Numbered from the stretch's first letter, positions 21,467 to 33,877 are shown. The stretch: 64,000 bases of DNA from Ceratopteris richardii (GCA_020310875.1 CM035431.1:20064267-20128266), one strand, 5' to 3'. Notes: generated by a model from the letters alone, not told the origin. Numbers and translations are program-made.

Positions 21467-22049
21467 TACTTTTGTAAGTATGTGATCTTTTCACACACGT
21501 ATCTGACTTAGGGTCCTCCATAGCCTAAAGTTAGATGAGGGTTTGCTAATTATCAATTTCACACTGATCCTTCCTCTTTCTATCACTCATATTTACTCTT
21601 CTACAACCTATCAGGTCATACATCTCATACATATTCAAATTTATGTCCTTACATCTGAATATTCTTGTAAATTCTGTACATACACTCATCCATCTATTTC
21701 TGTTCACATAGAGTGGTTGAGAATTTTGACTCCCACATCGTAAATTGACATTTGTATATATGATAGTGTGAGTAAGCAGTGGCTTACGTAACACTTTACT
21801 CATGTTGTCTAATCTTTCTCTATCTTGGTCTCATCATTTGTATGATTAAGTGGTATGTTCATGTTTTGTCAATATTGGAAGATTGCTAAAATTTATGTTG
21901 TAGATCCTGGACCTATGGAACTTGCCTATGATATTAGTTATGGGCCTACTAAATTTCCAACACACTCGTGATGGGCTTACGGTAAAAATGAACGGAGATA
22001 CCGAAATAGATTAATCTAGAAACAAAAACATATCTATAGGGATGCTAAG

Positions 22050-22920
22050 TCATGCAGACGTGGAGGGTGGACAGTAGTGTCGTACCTTAGCTTCATTGAC
22101 TACGTTGGGGAGAATCGCTCCGATGAGCGTGGCTAACCAAAAAGTGGCCGGACCCAATTGAGTTGAGATATGATAAGGACCAAACCATGGAAGCTTAAAC
22201 TTACCTGTAGGCGTGATCAGATTTAGAATTATAGAATAAAACCAATTGACGGACTTCAAAAATATGAGTGTGCAAAAAATGGTAATGAGTCTTGGCATGC
22301 CAAATATGAACTTCTTGCATCAACAAAAAACTTTCAAATCTTTGTTCATATAACGAATGTGAGGCATCAAGACGTCCAAATAAAGAATCAGCTGGCAATA
22401 ACTTCTTGACAATAGCCACTCAAAAACTGAGAATGACCAGTTCCATGGGAGCTATAGCTTCTAGACCATAAGCTAATTTGAATGGTGTGCATCTCATAGA
22501 GACTTTATATGTAGTGCGGTAGGCCCAAAGGATGGAAGGGAGAAGTTGATCCCAATGCTCAGGGCATTCGATAATTAGCTTCTTGAGCATGGAAAGTAAG
22601 GTCTTATTTGTACTTTCAGCCAGACCATTGGCCCTAGGGTAATAAGGCGTACTAAATTTATGGATAATATGAAAAGTTTGAGTTAAGGCCTATATAAGAG
22701 TGTTTGCAAAGTGGGTGCCACAATCTGAACAATTTCTAGAGGCAACCCAAACTGGGACAAAACATCCCGAGTTAAACATTTCATCACCACCTGAGTTGTG
22801 GCAAAGCGGATGGCTACGGGTGAGGATATATCGATTATTAGTCGAAATAGCTGATGGGGTGATGGGTCCAATAAATGGAACCCCCATTTTTGGAAGGGTT
22901 CCAAAGGAAGAATTGGTTAT
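22050..22920 (-). pseudogene. Gypsy G: integrase, 3' part
   Basis: The minus strand reads, in mixed frames, TPILPLEPFQKWG and GPITP (start of an rve integrase core), QFGLPLEIV, and a C-terminal GPYHI...AILPNVVNEAKVRHYCP segment. Stops and frameshifts are frequent. The N-terminal half of the same integrase lies at 27605-28020, so element H was inserted between them. Confidence 0.7.
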
Positions 22921-23252
22921 CACTTATCAAGTGATCCCATCGGGCGTGCCAGTGTCAAGGGCACATTTTCACTGTACTAAGGTTCATTTGGAGGGTTGGG
23001 AGAAGGTTGAGTGTGAAGAGCCTTTAAGGCCACCATTTTGTATAAATATGGCATTTGTCTAATGAAATATCTCTCTCAGTTTTGCGTCGCCATTCCATGG
23101 CTTGGGACCTGTTTTTTGTTTCTTTTAGTTATGCTAGTTACTTCTTGTTCTTGTCCGTTCTTGGAATTTGTGCAGAATTGGCGACGTACGCTCTTTCTTT
23201 CTCTCTCTCTCTCTCTCTCCTGTTGCAGGGAGGTGCAGCCTTCTTTGTAACA
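22918..23252 (+). repeat. Element H 5' LTR
   Basis: It shares TATCACTTATCAAG, the GGAGGGTTGGGAGAAGG block, a CT microsatellite and the end TTCTTTGTAACA with the copy at 27236-27593. The first 12 or so bases of the LTR (TGTTGAGGGGGG in copy 3) are missing or changed. Confidence 0.8.
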
Positions 23253-23272
23253 CTTGGCGTTGTCTGTGGGAA
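23253..23272 (+). promoter_or_regulatory. Element H primer-binding site
   Basis: CTTGGCGTTGTCTGTGGGAA directly follows the LTR end. It is one or two bases from the TTGGCGCCGTCTGTGGGAA motif found after many plant Gypsy LTRs. Confidence 0.7.
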
Positions 23273-23370
23273 GGTGGCAACAGATTGTTGCAAATTGATA
23301 GCGGGAAGTGGCCAAAGAAAGTGAATCAACAGTAAGGTGGAACAGTACGCAAGTGGTGCAGAGGTGATAT

Positions 23371-25112
23371 ATGCCGGTTACTCGGTCCGGTGAGTCGTAC
23401 CTGAAATATAGAAGCGACCAACACCCTTGGGCGGTAACGAATCTGTTAGGGTCACCCCAAGGAGGCAGAAGGGTAGGCTCATTAAGCCCAGTAATCGAAG
23501 GATCGGAGCCAGTTAGCAGCGATTCGGGTATCATTCCAGTGACACGTGAGGAAATTCCAATAAATTCCGATGAAATTTCGGTGTAGTTTGCCGAAGGCAT
23601 AGTAGCTTCGGAGTGTACAGGAACGCAGTGTGTGGTTGACCCAACACCATCGGGTCAGGATTCGAATCTTTCCGAGGATAAAGTTGTGTTGCCTAGAGAG
23701 ATCATTGTCGGTGAAAGAATACCCTGTTTTGGGGAAAGTTTGACAAATTCCAGTGACAGTTCGGTTCCAGTTGCAGGGAATTTACAGTTTTCCGGTGAAG
23801 GTGTGATACTTCTTGGTGAATCTTCATTTTGGACACCACTGTTCGGGGTAAATTTGCCTACCTGGGATATCCAAGCTGAGGATAGGCTCTTCGGCGATTG
23901 AACGCTATTTTCACGCCAGAAGGTGAGCAGTCTGACCATACAGACTCCGAAGGACCGGAAACACCTCCCCAGAACTCAGGAGACAACCACAATACCACTA
24001 CTAGCACCATGAGTGGTCAACAACAGCAGCAGCAACAACATCAACAACAGTAGCAACATCAACAACTACTTCCACTTCGTTCGGTCCCGACAGGGGTAAC
24101 TTACACCAAGTTCGATGGATTTCCAGGTTATGATCCTGATGCCAATGTACGCACCTTTGAAATAAGTTATGCAGTGCTAAACCATCCACCCGATCCAGCA
24201 TACAAGGCCATCGTCTTCCAGTCAACATTAGTTAATGAAGCAGCAAGGTGGCTCACAGAGTATGATTTCAACCACTTCGTTACCTATGAGGCAGTAAGGG
24301 ATGCGTTTCTGCAGAGGTTCCGGCTGAAAAAGAACCCTGCCGAAATTTTTGATTACTTGCAGAACAATAGACAGAAGCCGCACCAAACCGTTTAGGAGTA
24401 CGCTACATTTTTTAGAACTCATCTCAGACAATTACCTCCGGCACATGCTAATCTGCCGGATGATGTGATAACCCAATGGGTTATTAACGGTTTAATTCCT
24501 CAATTAAGGCAAATTATGATCATCCGTTGTGTGGGTGCTATGACACTAGATGCTGTCATCGCGATGGCCTTGCAACTCGAACACAAGGTTGGAGGATTCA
24601 CTGAAGATTTGGATTGGCTCAAGGTTACCAAGAACGTTACAGAGGACCTGGCTAAACAAATGTATTGCACTAGATGCAAAAATCCAGGACACACTAGTGC
24701 CACCTGTGCCCTGAACCAGATGTATTGCGCTATCTGCAATACCACCGGACATTCCACCGAAAATTGTGTGTATAATGCCAAGGTGCAGGGATGAGCAACG
24801 GTAAACGCTATTATCCAAGAACCAAGGCAGTCGGCCACCCACTATGTACCACCTCAGATGCGAAACAACCAACCACAAGGATACCGAAATTACCGAGGAC
24901 AACGAAATAACAACTTCAATACAAACAGATGGCAACTAGGCCCAGCACCGGAAGGTACGTCTCTGCCGCCACCTCGATGTCACTTTTGCCGTGAGCTTGT
25001 TCACATTCGGAGATACTGCAAGGGTGCAACCAAATATGATAAAAGAAAGAAAGAGCGTACGTCGCCAATTCTGCACAAATTCCAAGAACGGACAAGAACA
25101 AGAACTAACTAG
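23371..25112 (+). pseudogene. Element H gag
   Basis: Gag starts at ATG 23371 (MPVTRSGESYLKY), a typical plant Gypsy gag start. A stop at 23584 and a frameshift near 23900 precede a poly-Gln tract (24009-24060), then a retrotransposon gag domain (PAYKAIVFQSTLVNEAARWL, FLQRFRLKK) with a TAG at 24393. Three zinc knuckles follow: CTRCKNPGHTSATC, CAICNTTGHSTENC (TGA just after, at 24792) and CHFCRELVHIRRYC. The frame then runs into the inverted LTR, which truncates it. H2 at 44062-46455 is a homologue. Gag packages element RNA. Confidence 0.85.
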
Positions 25113-25353
25113 CATAACTAAAAGAAACAAAAAACATGTCCCAAGCCATGGAATGGCGACACAAAACTGAGAGAGATCTTTCATTAGAAAAATGCCATAT
25201 TTATACAAAATGGTGGCCTTAAAGGCTCTTCACACTCAACCTTCTCCCAACCCTCCAAATGAACCTTAGTATAGTGAAAATGTGCCCTTGACACTGGCAC
25301 GCACGGTGGAGTTGAACTACCACATCCCTTGATAAGTGATACCCCCCTCAACA
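25042..25353 (-). repeat. Element H: internal LTR copy in inverted orientation
   Basis: The reverse complement matches 27236-27540 closely, including TGTTGAGGGGGGTATCACTT at its start. Its 3' end (the CT-rich part and TTTGTAACA) is missing where it meets gag. Confidence 0.85.
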
Positions 25354-27235
25354 CTTGGCACCGTCTATGGACGATCCCTCCATGGCTCTACCGGCTGTGG
25401 TCTATGATGTCACGATGTCACGGAAGGGCAGTTGCAAATCATGTCCACCATAGCATTTCGGGATGGCAGCCCCAGCCATGCAGACCTTTCCCTTACTAGA
25501 TCCAGCGCTACTGGTGGTGGTGTACTGTACACAACAGATTTGGTGATTGCCATTTTGACGCAAGGAAGGCTGGCTAGCTAGTTCTCTGTTGGTGCCGTAG
25601 TCTAGCTGTATGGAAAAATGGTGCTGATCATGGTAACATACTCATTTGAATGCTCCAAAATTCATGCCTCCTATGTCACACTGCTCCTATGTTGCTGTTA
25701 ATGACATAAAAGAATGTCGAGTTGTTGGTTTATGTTGTTGTTATGCTTTACGACTGGCTTCACGCCCTTATGCGATGCATCATAATCCACACCTTCTGCG
25801 ATGCATGACCCTACCTGTGCGTACTCTCACTATTAAGGCATTATCGACCGCAAAAAGCTCGAGTAGTAAAGCGGAAGTGGATTTTTATGGGGACAGCTTA
25901 ATTGTTTTATGAGCACAAGGATATTATTGCGCTTCTGTTTCTATGATGGTTGGGGTCATTTTTGGTCCCCAAGAGGCCAGCGCTATCTTCCGTTTATTGC
26001 ATGATGTTTCATCTTTCCCACACATCCATCTTGGCGCATGAATGTCATGTTATGGTATGAATTTTTGGTAAAACTGTCCATTGGTTCCACGTTGATTGAA
26101 GGATCATTTTGTGCATCAACAGCTTACTGTTGCTTCCATGGTGTTGACACATGTTCAGTGTTTAGTAGAGGCTGTTGGCATTTTTTTTTGTTACCCGTTT
26201 ATTGATTGCGAAAGTGTTTTTATTTTCTTTTGATACTACCCATTCAGTTCTATGGTCCCATGAAGGATTACCATTTCCTAATTCTATGCTGAATTTGTGC
26301 AGCCATTTTTGCATGACTTTACTAGTAATTAATTTCGATTTCACTACGCGGTCTATATTTGTGGGGTTTTGGGATCATTGATGATTTGTTCTGATGTAAT
26401 CGAGTGGTACATTAAATCTGGCGCAAGTATATGGGTTATCTCCACATCATGGCCTTGTCTTCTTTTGTTCCCCTCAACTATTGCACGTAATGTGTGGATA
26501 CTGAATGTATATTTGTTTTATCATGGGGCGCACATTTATTCATGAGAGCTGGTTCTTGTGATCGCTATGTAATTTTTTATTTGTGATGAAGATTATGCAA
26601 AATCTAGCGGCCATCTTGGAGTCGGTCTGGACAAACCATATGTTTACTTTGTACATGGGTAATGAGATGGGCATACTATTCTATGATATGAATGGGTCAC
26701 CCTTGCACTTCATGATGACATATTTAGGAGGGTAGTCTATAAGTTGTATGTAATGTATTTGCATACCTTGGATTTGGTTCCAGGCACTATGCTTTGCATT
26801 GCACATTGCTTATAGTTATGGACATGTTATGAGCCTTACTTGCATTCCATACCATGGTCCAACCATGCACTTTGGTTTGCAAGTATTGTTCATAAGGGTA
26901 GTGCATAATTAGATGAGCACATATATCATGGAGTTGGACTATTCTATTCCAAGAACGGTGCTACCACTTTAACATTATGAAAATGTACATAGAGATTGTA
27001 TATGGGTTGGGTTCTTCTTTTTAGACTATGTTTGGATATGTTTTGGCCTTGATGTGAGGGTTTGACTCGATGTATTTGATCTTGGTGAGTGTGATGGAAC
27101 CGATGTCCTCGGGCATGAGTGATGTGGAGGCTCGCAGATTGAAACACTCTTCAAGATTAGGTGTGTCTCTTTGATTGTATGATATGATTTATAAAGGTTC
27201 CCAGCCTATAAATGGTTTCCATGTAATTTTCATCT
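25354..27235. other. Unassigned interior of element H
   Basis: It opens with CTTGGCACCGTCTATGG, a decayed primer-binding-like motif in plus orientation. The remaining 1.9 kb has no gag or pol motif and no convincing long open frame. It may be the leader of a second, related element or captured DNA. Confidence 0.5.
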
Positions 27236-27593
27236 TGTTGAGGGGGGTATCACTTATCAAGGGATGTGGTAGTTCAAGTCCACCGTGCGTGCCAATGTCA
27301 AGGGCACATTTTCACTATACTAAGGTTCATTTGGAGGGTTGGGAGAAGGTTGAGTGTGAAGAGCCTTTAAGGCCACCATTTTGTATCAATATGGCATTTG
27401 TCTAATGAAAGATCTCTCTCAGTTTTGCATCGCCATTCCATGGTTTGGAACGTGTTTTTTGTTTCTTTTAGTTATGCTAGTTAGTTCTTGTTCTTGTCCG
27501 TTCTTGGAATTTGTGCAAAATTGGCGACGTACGCTCTTTCTTTCTTTCTCTCTCTCTCTCCTATTGTAGGGAGGTGCAACCTTCTTTGTAACA
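27236..27593 (+). repeat. Element H 3' LTR
   Basis: 358 bases, start TGTTGAGGGGGG, end CTTCTTTGTAACA. Most complete of the three copies. Gypsy G sequence resumes within about 12 bases. Confidence 0.85.
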
Positions 27594-27604
27594 AGAGGAA
27601 AATG

Positions 27605-29250
27605 GTGAAGATGCAAAGGTTGTTCAGACAGGTATCATTGATTTACATAAGCATAAACATCACGCTGCATGGTAGGTCACCATAAGCCACTTTGTAGAAT
27701 TTTATGATAGGTCAAGTCGGCAACAAAATGGCCACTAGATGGAAGAGAATGAGCCATTGCAACCACAGAAGGGACTTCATGAGTGGAGATACATCTGAGC
27801 AGGACTCCAAAAGGATTTGCATAATATAGTTGGTTGACAATTATACGAAAATGACGACTATAGATGGCCAATTTACGGTGGGCCATGTTAGACACCAAAC
27901 CTTGTGGAGATCTTGTAGTGAGAAAAATCATTAAAGTATTGTAGTAAGAGTCAGCAATGGGTAAAGCAAGTACTGGTGCACTCGATGTTGTAGTGGAGTA
28001 GATTGTTGGAGAAGAGTCATCCACCCCACTTAGAGGTTCATCGGAATCAAGTCTAGATAGAAAGTCTGCGTAAATTTTTTTAATGGATTATATTAACCCC
28101 AAGCATTCTCGCTCAGTTATAGAGTGGTTTCATTCCATTGAAGATGGTGGCTAGCATAATAAATAGTTTCATACCATTTATCTTATCATTGCATTAATAC
28201 ACTTCCAATGGCAATGTTAGATGTGTCAATGAAAACATGGAATGGTAATTGCTAGTTGGGGGCCTGTAGGATTGGAGCCTACATGAGGAGAGTTTTGAGG
28301 TGATCAAAGCTCAGTTGGCATTCATGAGTCCAACAAAAATGGCGAGGAGACATCATAGTTAGTCGGGTGAGTGGAATAGTTAAGTGAGCTAGCCACCAAA
28401 GATGGCGGCCATGCCAACGGATCTGGACCAGGAATCACATGACTTCTTTAGGTGTTAGGCATCGTAGTGGCATTCAATTTTTGCTAGTCAACACATATTC
28501 GTAATTGCTTATTCTTTTTAGGGACTATCACTATTGGTGAAATCCATTCAACGTGCTCCACGGGGACAATAAATCCAACTTTCAATAGTCTATCTAATTC
28601 CTCTTTCACCCGTTGAGCATAATTAGGATTCATGCGGTAACTTTGTTGTTTGATTGATCTTGCATCCAATTTTAAGACAATTTGGTGCTGGTAAATGTGA
28701 GGATCTAAACCCTTCATGTTTTGAAAGTTGCATGCGAAGACATCTGTAAATTCTTTTAGTAGATTGAGCAAATCTTCCTGAAAAGCAAGAGCCAGGCTAG
28801 ACTTGACTTTAATCGGATGTGGATTAGTATCGTCACCCAGGTGGCAAGTTACTAGCTAGTCTCTCGACACATAAAATTGTCGTGAGGTAGAGGGATCATC
28901 CCTATTTTTGGAATATATGTTTAATATCCATAGGTTCTACGAGTTCTTCAATCTCACTAACAACATTATCCACTAGTGGTCGTATCGTACAGGTCATCTG
29001 AGACCATTGGTCCAACACCTCTTGGAGGTCTACCATTCCCAGAGAAAGCAAATATTGATTTGCAGTAAAAAAATGGCTACCCCCTCATCATCAGACAAGC
29101 CGTCTAACATATGCACAAGCTCCGCTACATATGGCCATGCATGAATCTCACAGGGTTTCATGTCATCCAAAGGAACCACATATTTATGGTGGTTGTTGTA
29201 TTTAAAGATGAGTTCTTGTGAAGACCAGTCTTGCAAAACTCTGGCTTGCT
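27605..29250 (-). pseudogene. Gypsy G: RT, RNase H and integrase zinc-finger fragments
   Basis: From right to left on minus: a linker, then an RT N-terminus (EFTDVFACNFQNMKGLDP, SPIVIVPKKNKQLRICVD, 28484-28771). The RT palm with its YxDD is missing. An RNase H piece follows (FHVFIDTSNIAIGSVLMQ, near 28230), then the H2C2 integrase finger (RCISTHEVPSV..., GHFVADLTYHKILQSGLW, 27660-27950). The fragments are in Gypsy order and heavily mutated. The integrase continues at 22050-22920 beyond element H. Confidence 0.75.
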
Positions 29251-29345
29251 TAAGCCATGGTCACCCATGTTATGAGGATCTTACTCACGCACACACAGAG
29301 GTTACAGATGTTGAAAACACACAAAAAAATAGACACACCAAGAGA

Positions 29346-29679
29346 TGAGATAGAAGGAAGTATTGGGTGCAATCTCCCCCCATGCACTCTATTTCGACAG
29401 TCCATAGAGTGCATGTATGTATAAGAATTTTTTATTATGTTGAAATAGTGGTTACATGAGAGTGGCTTCAAAAAGCATGCATGAAAGTAAAAGTTGGTAC
29501 ATTTTGTAGAAACCTTTGCTTTTAATATCAAAAATTGCGGTCTACAATGACCCTTATTCTAACCACTACTTTACTAATTGTTTTAACAATAGAACCCTCT
29601 ACGCGGGTTTATTTACAAACTGTATTAATTTTAAATAGGATTATTGATGTCCACCCTTTCATGCCTTTCGCGCCCAAGT
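29346..29679 (-). repeat. Element F 3' LTR fragment
   Basis: It matches 43569-43905 closely, including the CCCCCATGCACTCTATTTC block and ATTATTGATGTCCACCCTTT. The last 65 bases of the LTR are missing at the junction with the E LTR, which is also truncated there, so a single deletion removed both. Confidence 0.85.
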
Positions 29680-30364
29680 TTTAGCAAAATCTGGAACACT
29701 CCTGCCATTTTTTGAGCTCTACAAAGATAGACTAGTGAGCAGTAAAATGCATATTTCTCACAAATGGTAAATTCAATTGTGAACATAAACTAGAATTAGA
29801 GATATATCCAATGCACTTTAAAAATCTGAAAAAGGTTATGTATAGCCTGCGATATGAGCTTTTGAAGTTTACTATTTTGAGTGAGTATAGCAAAGAACAA
29901 ATCCAAGAAGGAGTAAAAGATGAATGTATAGATTCACATATGATTACAACCACATTGGCAATGACTATTTGCACAATGGGAATAGAATGATAGAGCTATG
30001 GATTAAGCTCTTCAATCTCTACAAATGGGCATGCAATGGGCACAAATCAAGCACTCCTTTGGTGACTTCCTTCTTGATCCTTTTATAGCTACTTTTGGAG
30101 GTAGTTTTGAATTTGAATTCAAATGACTTCACCTAAAAGTGATGCTGGGAATTAGGAAGCATTCCCTCACCTAATGGATTTGTGATTTTAGGTAGTTAGA
30201 GCCACAATTTTTCTTTTTACATGATGGATGTCTTAAGCCATTCTTTCTTTTACAATAACAAGAGATAAAATGTACTCTTTTACAAGAGGTGTTCATATGT
30301 CTACACATATGAATACAAATGAACATCATGTCAAGCATGTCGGCTTGGGCAAAATGCACCAACA
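29680..30364 (-). repeat. Copia E 3' LTR (truncated)
   Basis: It matches 37645-38337. On minus it starts TGTTGGTGCATTTTGCCC after the polypurine tract GAGGGGGAGC (30365-30374). The final 360 or so bases are deleted. Confidence 0.88.
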
Positions 30365-30429
30365 GCTCCCCCTCAAACCTAACATGCTTGGCCTCCAAAT
30401 AAGTCTTCAATTGTCCTTGATATCCTGCA

Positions 30430-31135
30430 AACCAATCATCAACTTGAATCTACTCAATTTTGTACCATCAAGAGCTTTAGTCAACATGTCTGCACATTGC
30501 ATATCTCTAGAGGCATAGGATAGTAAATATCCTTGCTCATTAGCTTCTCCCTTACATAATGGTAGTGGACTTCAATATGCTTGGTTGTAGCATGGTATAC
30601 TAGATAAGCTGCAAGATGTAGTGAGCTTGTGTTGTCACAAAAAATGTGAGATATTGAACAATGAAGTCCAAGATCTTTATACAAAGATTCTAACCACATG
30701 ATTTCTTGAGTTTCATTAGCCAAACCTCTATATTTGGCTTCATTAGAAGATAATGCCACTATTGGTTGCTCCTTGGATGACCATGAAATGGTTTTTGAAC
30801 TTGCAAATGATACATACTCGGATGTGCTTCTTCTATCATCTCTAGATCTGGCCCAATCCACATCTCAGTAGGCCTTTAGATCAATATCTGAAATAAATGG
30901 ATAAACCTTCATTCATGGTCCCCTTTAGGTACTTGAGGACTCTCTTGGCTGCTTCCATATGCGGTCTTCTCGACTCATGCATAAATTGACTCAATATGCT
31001 AACACTATAGCATATATCCACCCTTGTGAGTGTTGCATAGTTCAAACTTCCAACCAAGCTTTGATAGCTTGTGATGTCTTCAATTGCCTCTCCTTCATAA
31101 GCACTAAGCTTATGATTTTTCTCCATAGGTGTGGA
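30430..31135 (-). pseudogene. Copia E: RT end and RNase H
   Basis: On minus it opens with TPMEKNHKLSAYEGEAI and SLVGSLNYATLTRVDICYSVS (end of RT, 30881-31135). The RNase H domain follows in another frame: STSEYVSFASSKTISWSSKEQ, LSSNEAKYRGLA and KHIEVHYHYVREK (30481-30861). In Copia RNase H the S-x-E-A-E-Y motif carries a catalytic Glu; here it is SSNEAKYR, so one acidic residue is replaced. The rest of RT was lost at the D2 junction. Confidence 0.85.
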
Positions 31136-31144
31136 ACAACAATT

Positions 31145-33865
31145 CCCCCTGCAATGTCATATTGGTACAAATTGGACTGGATCTGCAAACTTCAGAATCT
31201 TCAAACTTGTACTTCCCAAATTGACCTTCAAACCTTTTCTTCAAAAGTTTTCTTCAAAACTGAATTTGACTTTTCTTCAAACTTCAAAAACTTGAACTTG
31301 TTGAATATGAACCATAATACCTGAGAAAATATGCAAACTAGATATCCAATAGTGTACTCATCAAGCAATCATTGGTTTGACAACAAATAAAGCATGTAAT
31401 GACTCTGAACCTGCTATCTCTTGTCTTCTCAAACCTGAAAACATACATTAGGATCCTCATACTTGCATTTAACTTACGAAATTTTCTCAATGTACTTCTT
31501 CTGTGTCATGTAAATACACTAAACAAAATCAAGAACTGAATCTTGGAGCCTGTGACTGACAACTCACAATTCTTTCACATATGGCTGAAAATAAGTCTTC
31601 ATGTCTCATCACCCCCTAGATGACTTAACACTAGTATCCAGATTTCTTCAAATATATCAGACTTTTATGAAATCTGGAACATCTTCCTTCTTTCAATAAA
31701 TCTGATCTTCAGTGATGAATACCTGTATCTGAAACAAAAAATCTCTGAACACTTTTTATTAGCATTGTACACATGCCAATAGCTTTTCGTGTCATTCCTT
31801 AGCTTTCCAAATTATAGAATAAGGTTAGCTGATCTATCATAAAAACCTTGCTGAAAGCATTTTAGGATTCATAATCTTCTAGAACATAACAAGTATTTTT
31901 TCTATTCCTCTCCAACACTAATCTGATAGAATCTGAATCTTTGACTTACTTCTTCCAATGTTAAGAATCTTACAAACAAAGGATAGACAACTGACTCATA
32001 AATATTCATGATCTTCAAGATCTATCTAGATCTTACCAAGATTTCTCCAATAAAATACCTGTGTAGAATCTGCTCTCATCAAACCTTCATGACTAAATGT
32101 TTGATTTACTACCTGAATGTCTCCAAGTGTCTATGTTTCTTACAAAATTGTAAAACTTTTCTTCAAAATAAATCCTTCCCAAGAATCTACAACTCCTACT
32201 TGAAACATAAGTGGAAAAACTTCTCACCTTGAGAACTCCAAAAGCTAGAAGTTGATACTTCAAATCTTCATATTCTACCCAGATGAAATGTGATAGTATC
32301 TGCTTGACTTTCTTTGGCTAATTCCACTTCTTAATCAAGTGATAGGATCTGATGGAACACCTTTTTGAATACAAGCATGTATCCAAAAATCAAGACACAC
32401 ATAGAAAGTAGATTCTCCATCTGACTGGTACATCAACAAATCTGAATTTTTTGAAGTTTTTTGAAAATACTGAATATGAGGTAACTTTTCCAAACACAAA
32501 ACCTCAATCCAAGTCTTCAACATCTGCTACAAAAAACTCTTTTACCTCAAGAATTAGATAAAGAAGAAATATACTTCTCTGCAACTTGTCATATACCAAG
32601 TAGCTCTGAATTGACACTCCAAGAATTCTTTGAGGGAACATATAAGCTACCTGCTTAAAATCTTCAACTTATATATAGCTCATACATATGAGTCAAAATA
32701 TACAAGTTGTCTTCAAAATCTGCTACTTTTCTTCCTCTCAATGCAATTCTTGTCAAATCTACTAAATCACGACTAAGTATAATGCAAAATTGCTTCTTCT
32801 TTAAACTATCTTTTTCACAAGACGTTCTCATAGACTTGTCTTTGGATGTAGAGGATAAAGTAGGAAAGTTATATGGAAAATATATGAGTAAAAGGAAGTC
32901 TTAATTTTCTTATGGAAATATTGGACTTTCTTCTTCTGCATCTTTCTTCCACCTGATGATGATGTTGACATCTTCAAACTTCTCTACCATACCTTTTGTT
33001 CTCTTCATCTTGAAGTAGCAAGCAGTTTTAACTTGTTCAAATGAACTCTTTCTCTTCCTCTAGTGATAAGAGTAAGAGACAAAACAAACATGGTATACAA
33101 ATGGAAGTGAACATAGAATCATTTTTTATCATCTCCTCATATCCTTGAATCAAAATTCTGCTTCAAACGACTGATATGACTAAATTCATCAACCTTTTGT
33201 CTGAATGATGAATTACTTTTCTAGAGTTATCTCTCTAGATACCTAGATCACATTTTGTATCTAGATAAAAACCTTCCAACCAACTTACAAGATTGGCTGA
33301 AAACAAAACTGATATCTGGGTTACAAGAACTCTCTAGAAAAACCTCTAGATACCTATTTTGATGTAGCTAATGCTTTTAACTTCCAAATAATGAAAGTGT
33401 ATAAAAGCACTCCTTGAATCCTTCAAATCTCTTCATAACTGCTCTTCTAGGATATGACCTACAAATGATAATCTGATAGTAGAAACTGATACCTGTGATT
33501 TGATGTTGATCTGATTCCTTCATCTTCTCCAAACCATCATTTTTCCTTGAATTTGAAGTAGCCTTCTCTCCATCAAGTCTTGGTCTTCAAACAATAATTT
33601 TGTAAAGTATTTTCATACTCTTCCAAAAGTATTCAGCTGCTAACAGATCATCAACTTCATACTCCACACTGATGAATAAACATGTGACTGAATTGTCTAA
33701 TTCTCAAATCTCTACTCATCTAGATTAAGTGTGTATGTCAAATATCAAATGTCAAATGTCAAATGTCAAATGTTAGAAGATGCTCTTAAATCATATGTTG
33801 TAAACCTCGAAGTCTGGGAACCTGGGAATCTGAGAGCCTGAATGCTCTAATGCCAAAGCCCTAAA
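31145..33865 (-). other. D2 internal region, no recognisable coding sequence
   Basis: Inverted counterpart of 17446-20490. No gag or pol motif. Together with D1 it forms a long interrupted inverted repeat whose arms are about 11 kb apart. Confidence 0.7.
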
Positions 33866-33877
33866 GCTCTGGTACCA
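33866..33877 (-). promoter_or_regulatory. D2 primer-binding site
   Basis: TGGTACCAGAGC on minus, two bases inside the LTR end; a one-base variant of the tRNA-iMet complement. A second decayed copy (TGGCATTAGAGC) follows about 25 bases inside. Confidence 0.75.

Larger units (their letters stand above)
16355..21962 (+). mobile_element. D1: non-coding LTR element with intact target duplications
   Basis: The element is 5.6 kb long and bounded by CACTC duplications. It starts TATTGGAAAACAATG (TGTTGG ancestrally, as in D2) and ends TTTCCAACA. The first 130 bases match the start of its own 3' LTR region (20493-20601). The rest of the 5' LTR is replaced by TRIM I. A primer-binding site (17434) and about 3 kb of internal DNA follow. 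D2 (31136-35256) is an inverted relative sharing most of the interior and the LTR. I find no gag or pol, so it resembles the LARD class of large non-autonomous elements. Confidence 0.82.
20493..21962 (+). repeat. D1 3' LTR
   Basis: It ends TATGGGCCTACTAAATTTCCAACA, with the end matching the D2 LTR, and is followed by the target duplication. The start is placed where homology to the 5' LTR (AAATCCAGTTAGGGC) begins; the first 35 or so bases and the polypurine tract seem lost. A TATA box lies at 20932-20939. A small conserved open frame follows at 21038-21466. Confidence 0.75.
22918..27593 (+). mobile_element. Element H: gag-bearing Gypsy remnant inserted in G, with an extra inverted LTR
   Basis: Two LTR copies in the same orientation (22918-23252 and 27236-27593) bound the insertion. 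A third copy in opposite orientation lies inside (25042-25353). The order is LTR, primer-binding site, gag with zinc knuckles, inverted LTR, a second primer-binding-like motif, 1.9 kb of unknown DNA, LTR. No protease, RT or integrase is present, so the element is non-autonomous. It splits the integrase of Gypsy G; G homology stops at about 22920 and resumes at about 27605. Confidence 0.75.

Noticed and set aside
24500..24935. Minus-strand frames of over 110 codons opposite element H gag
   Set aside because: They are antisense of gag and its zinc knuckles.
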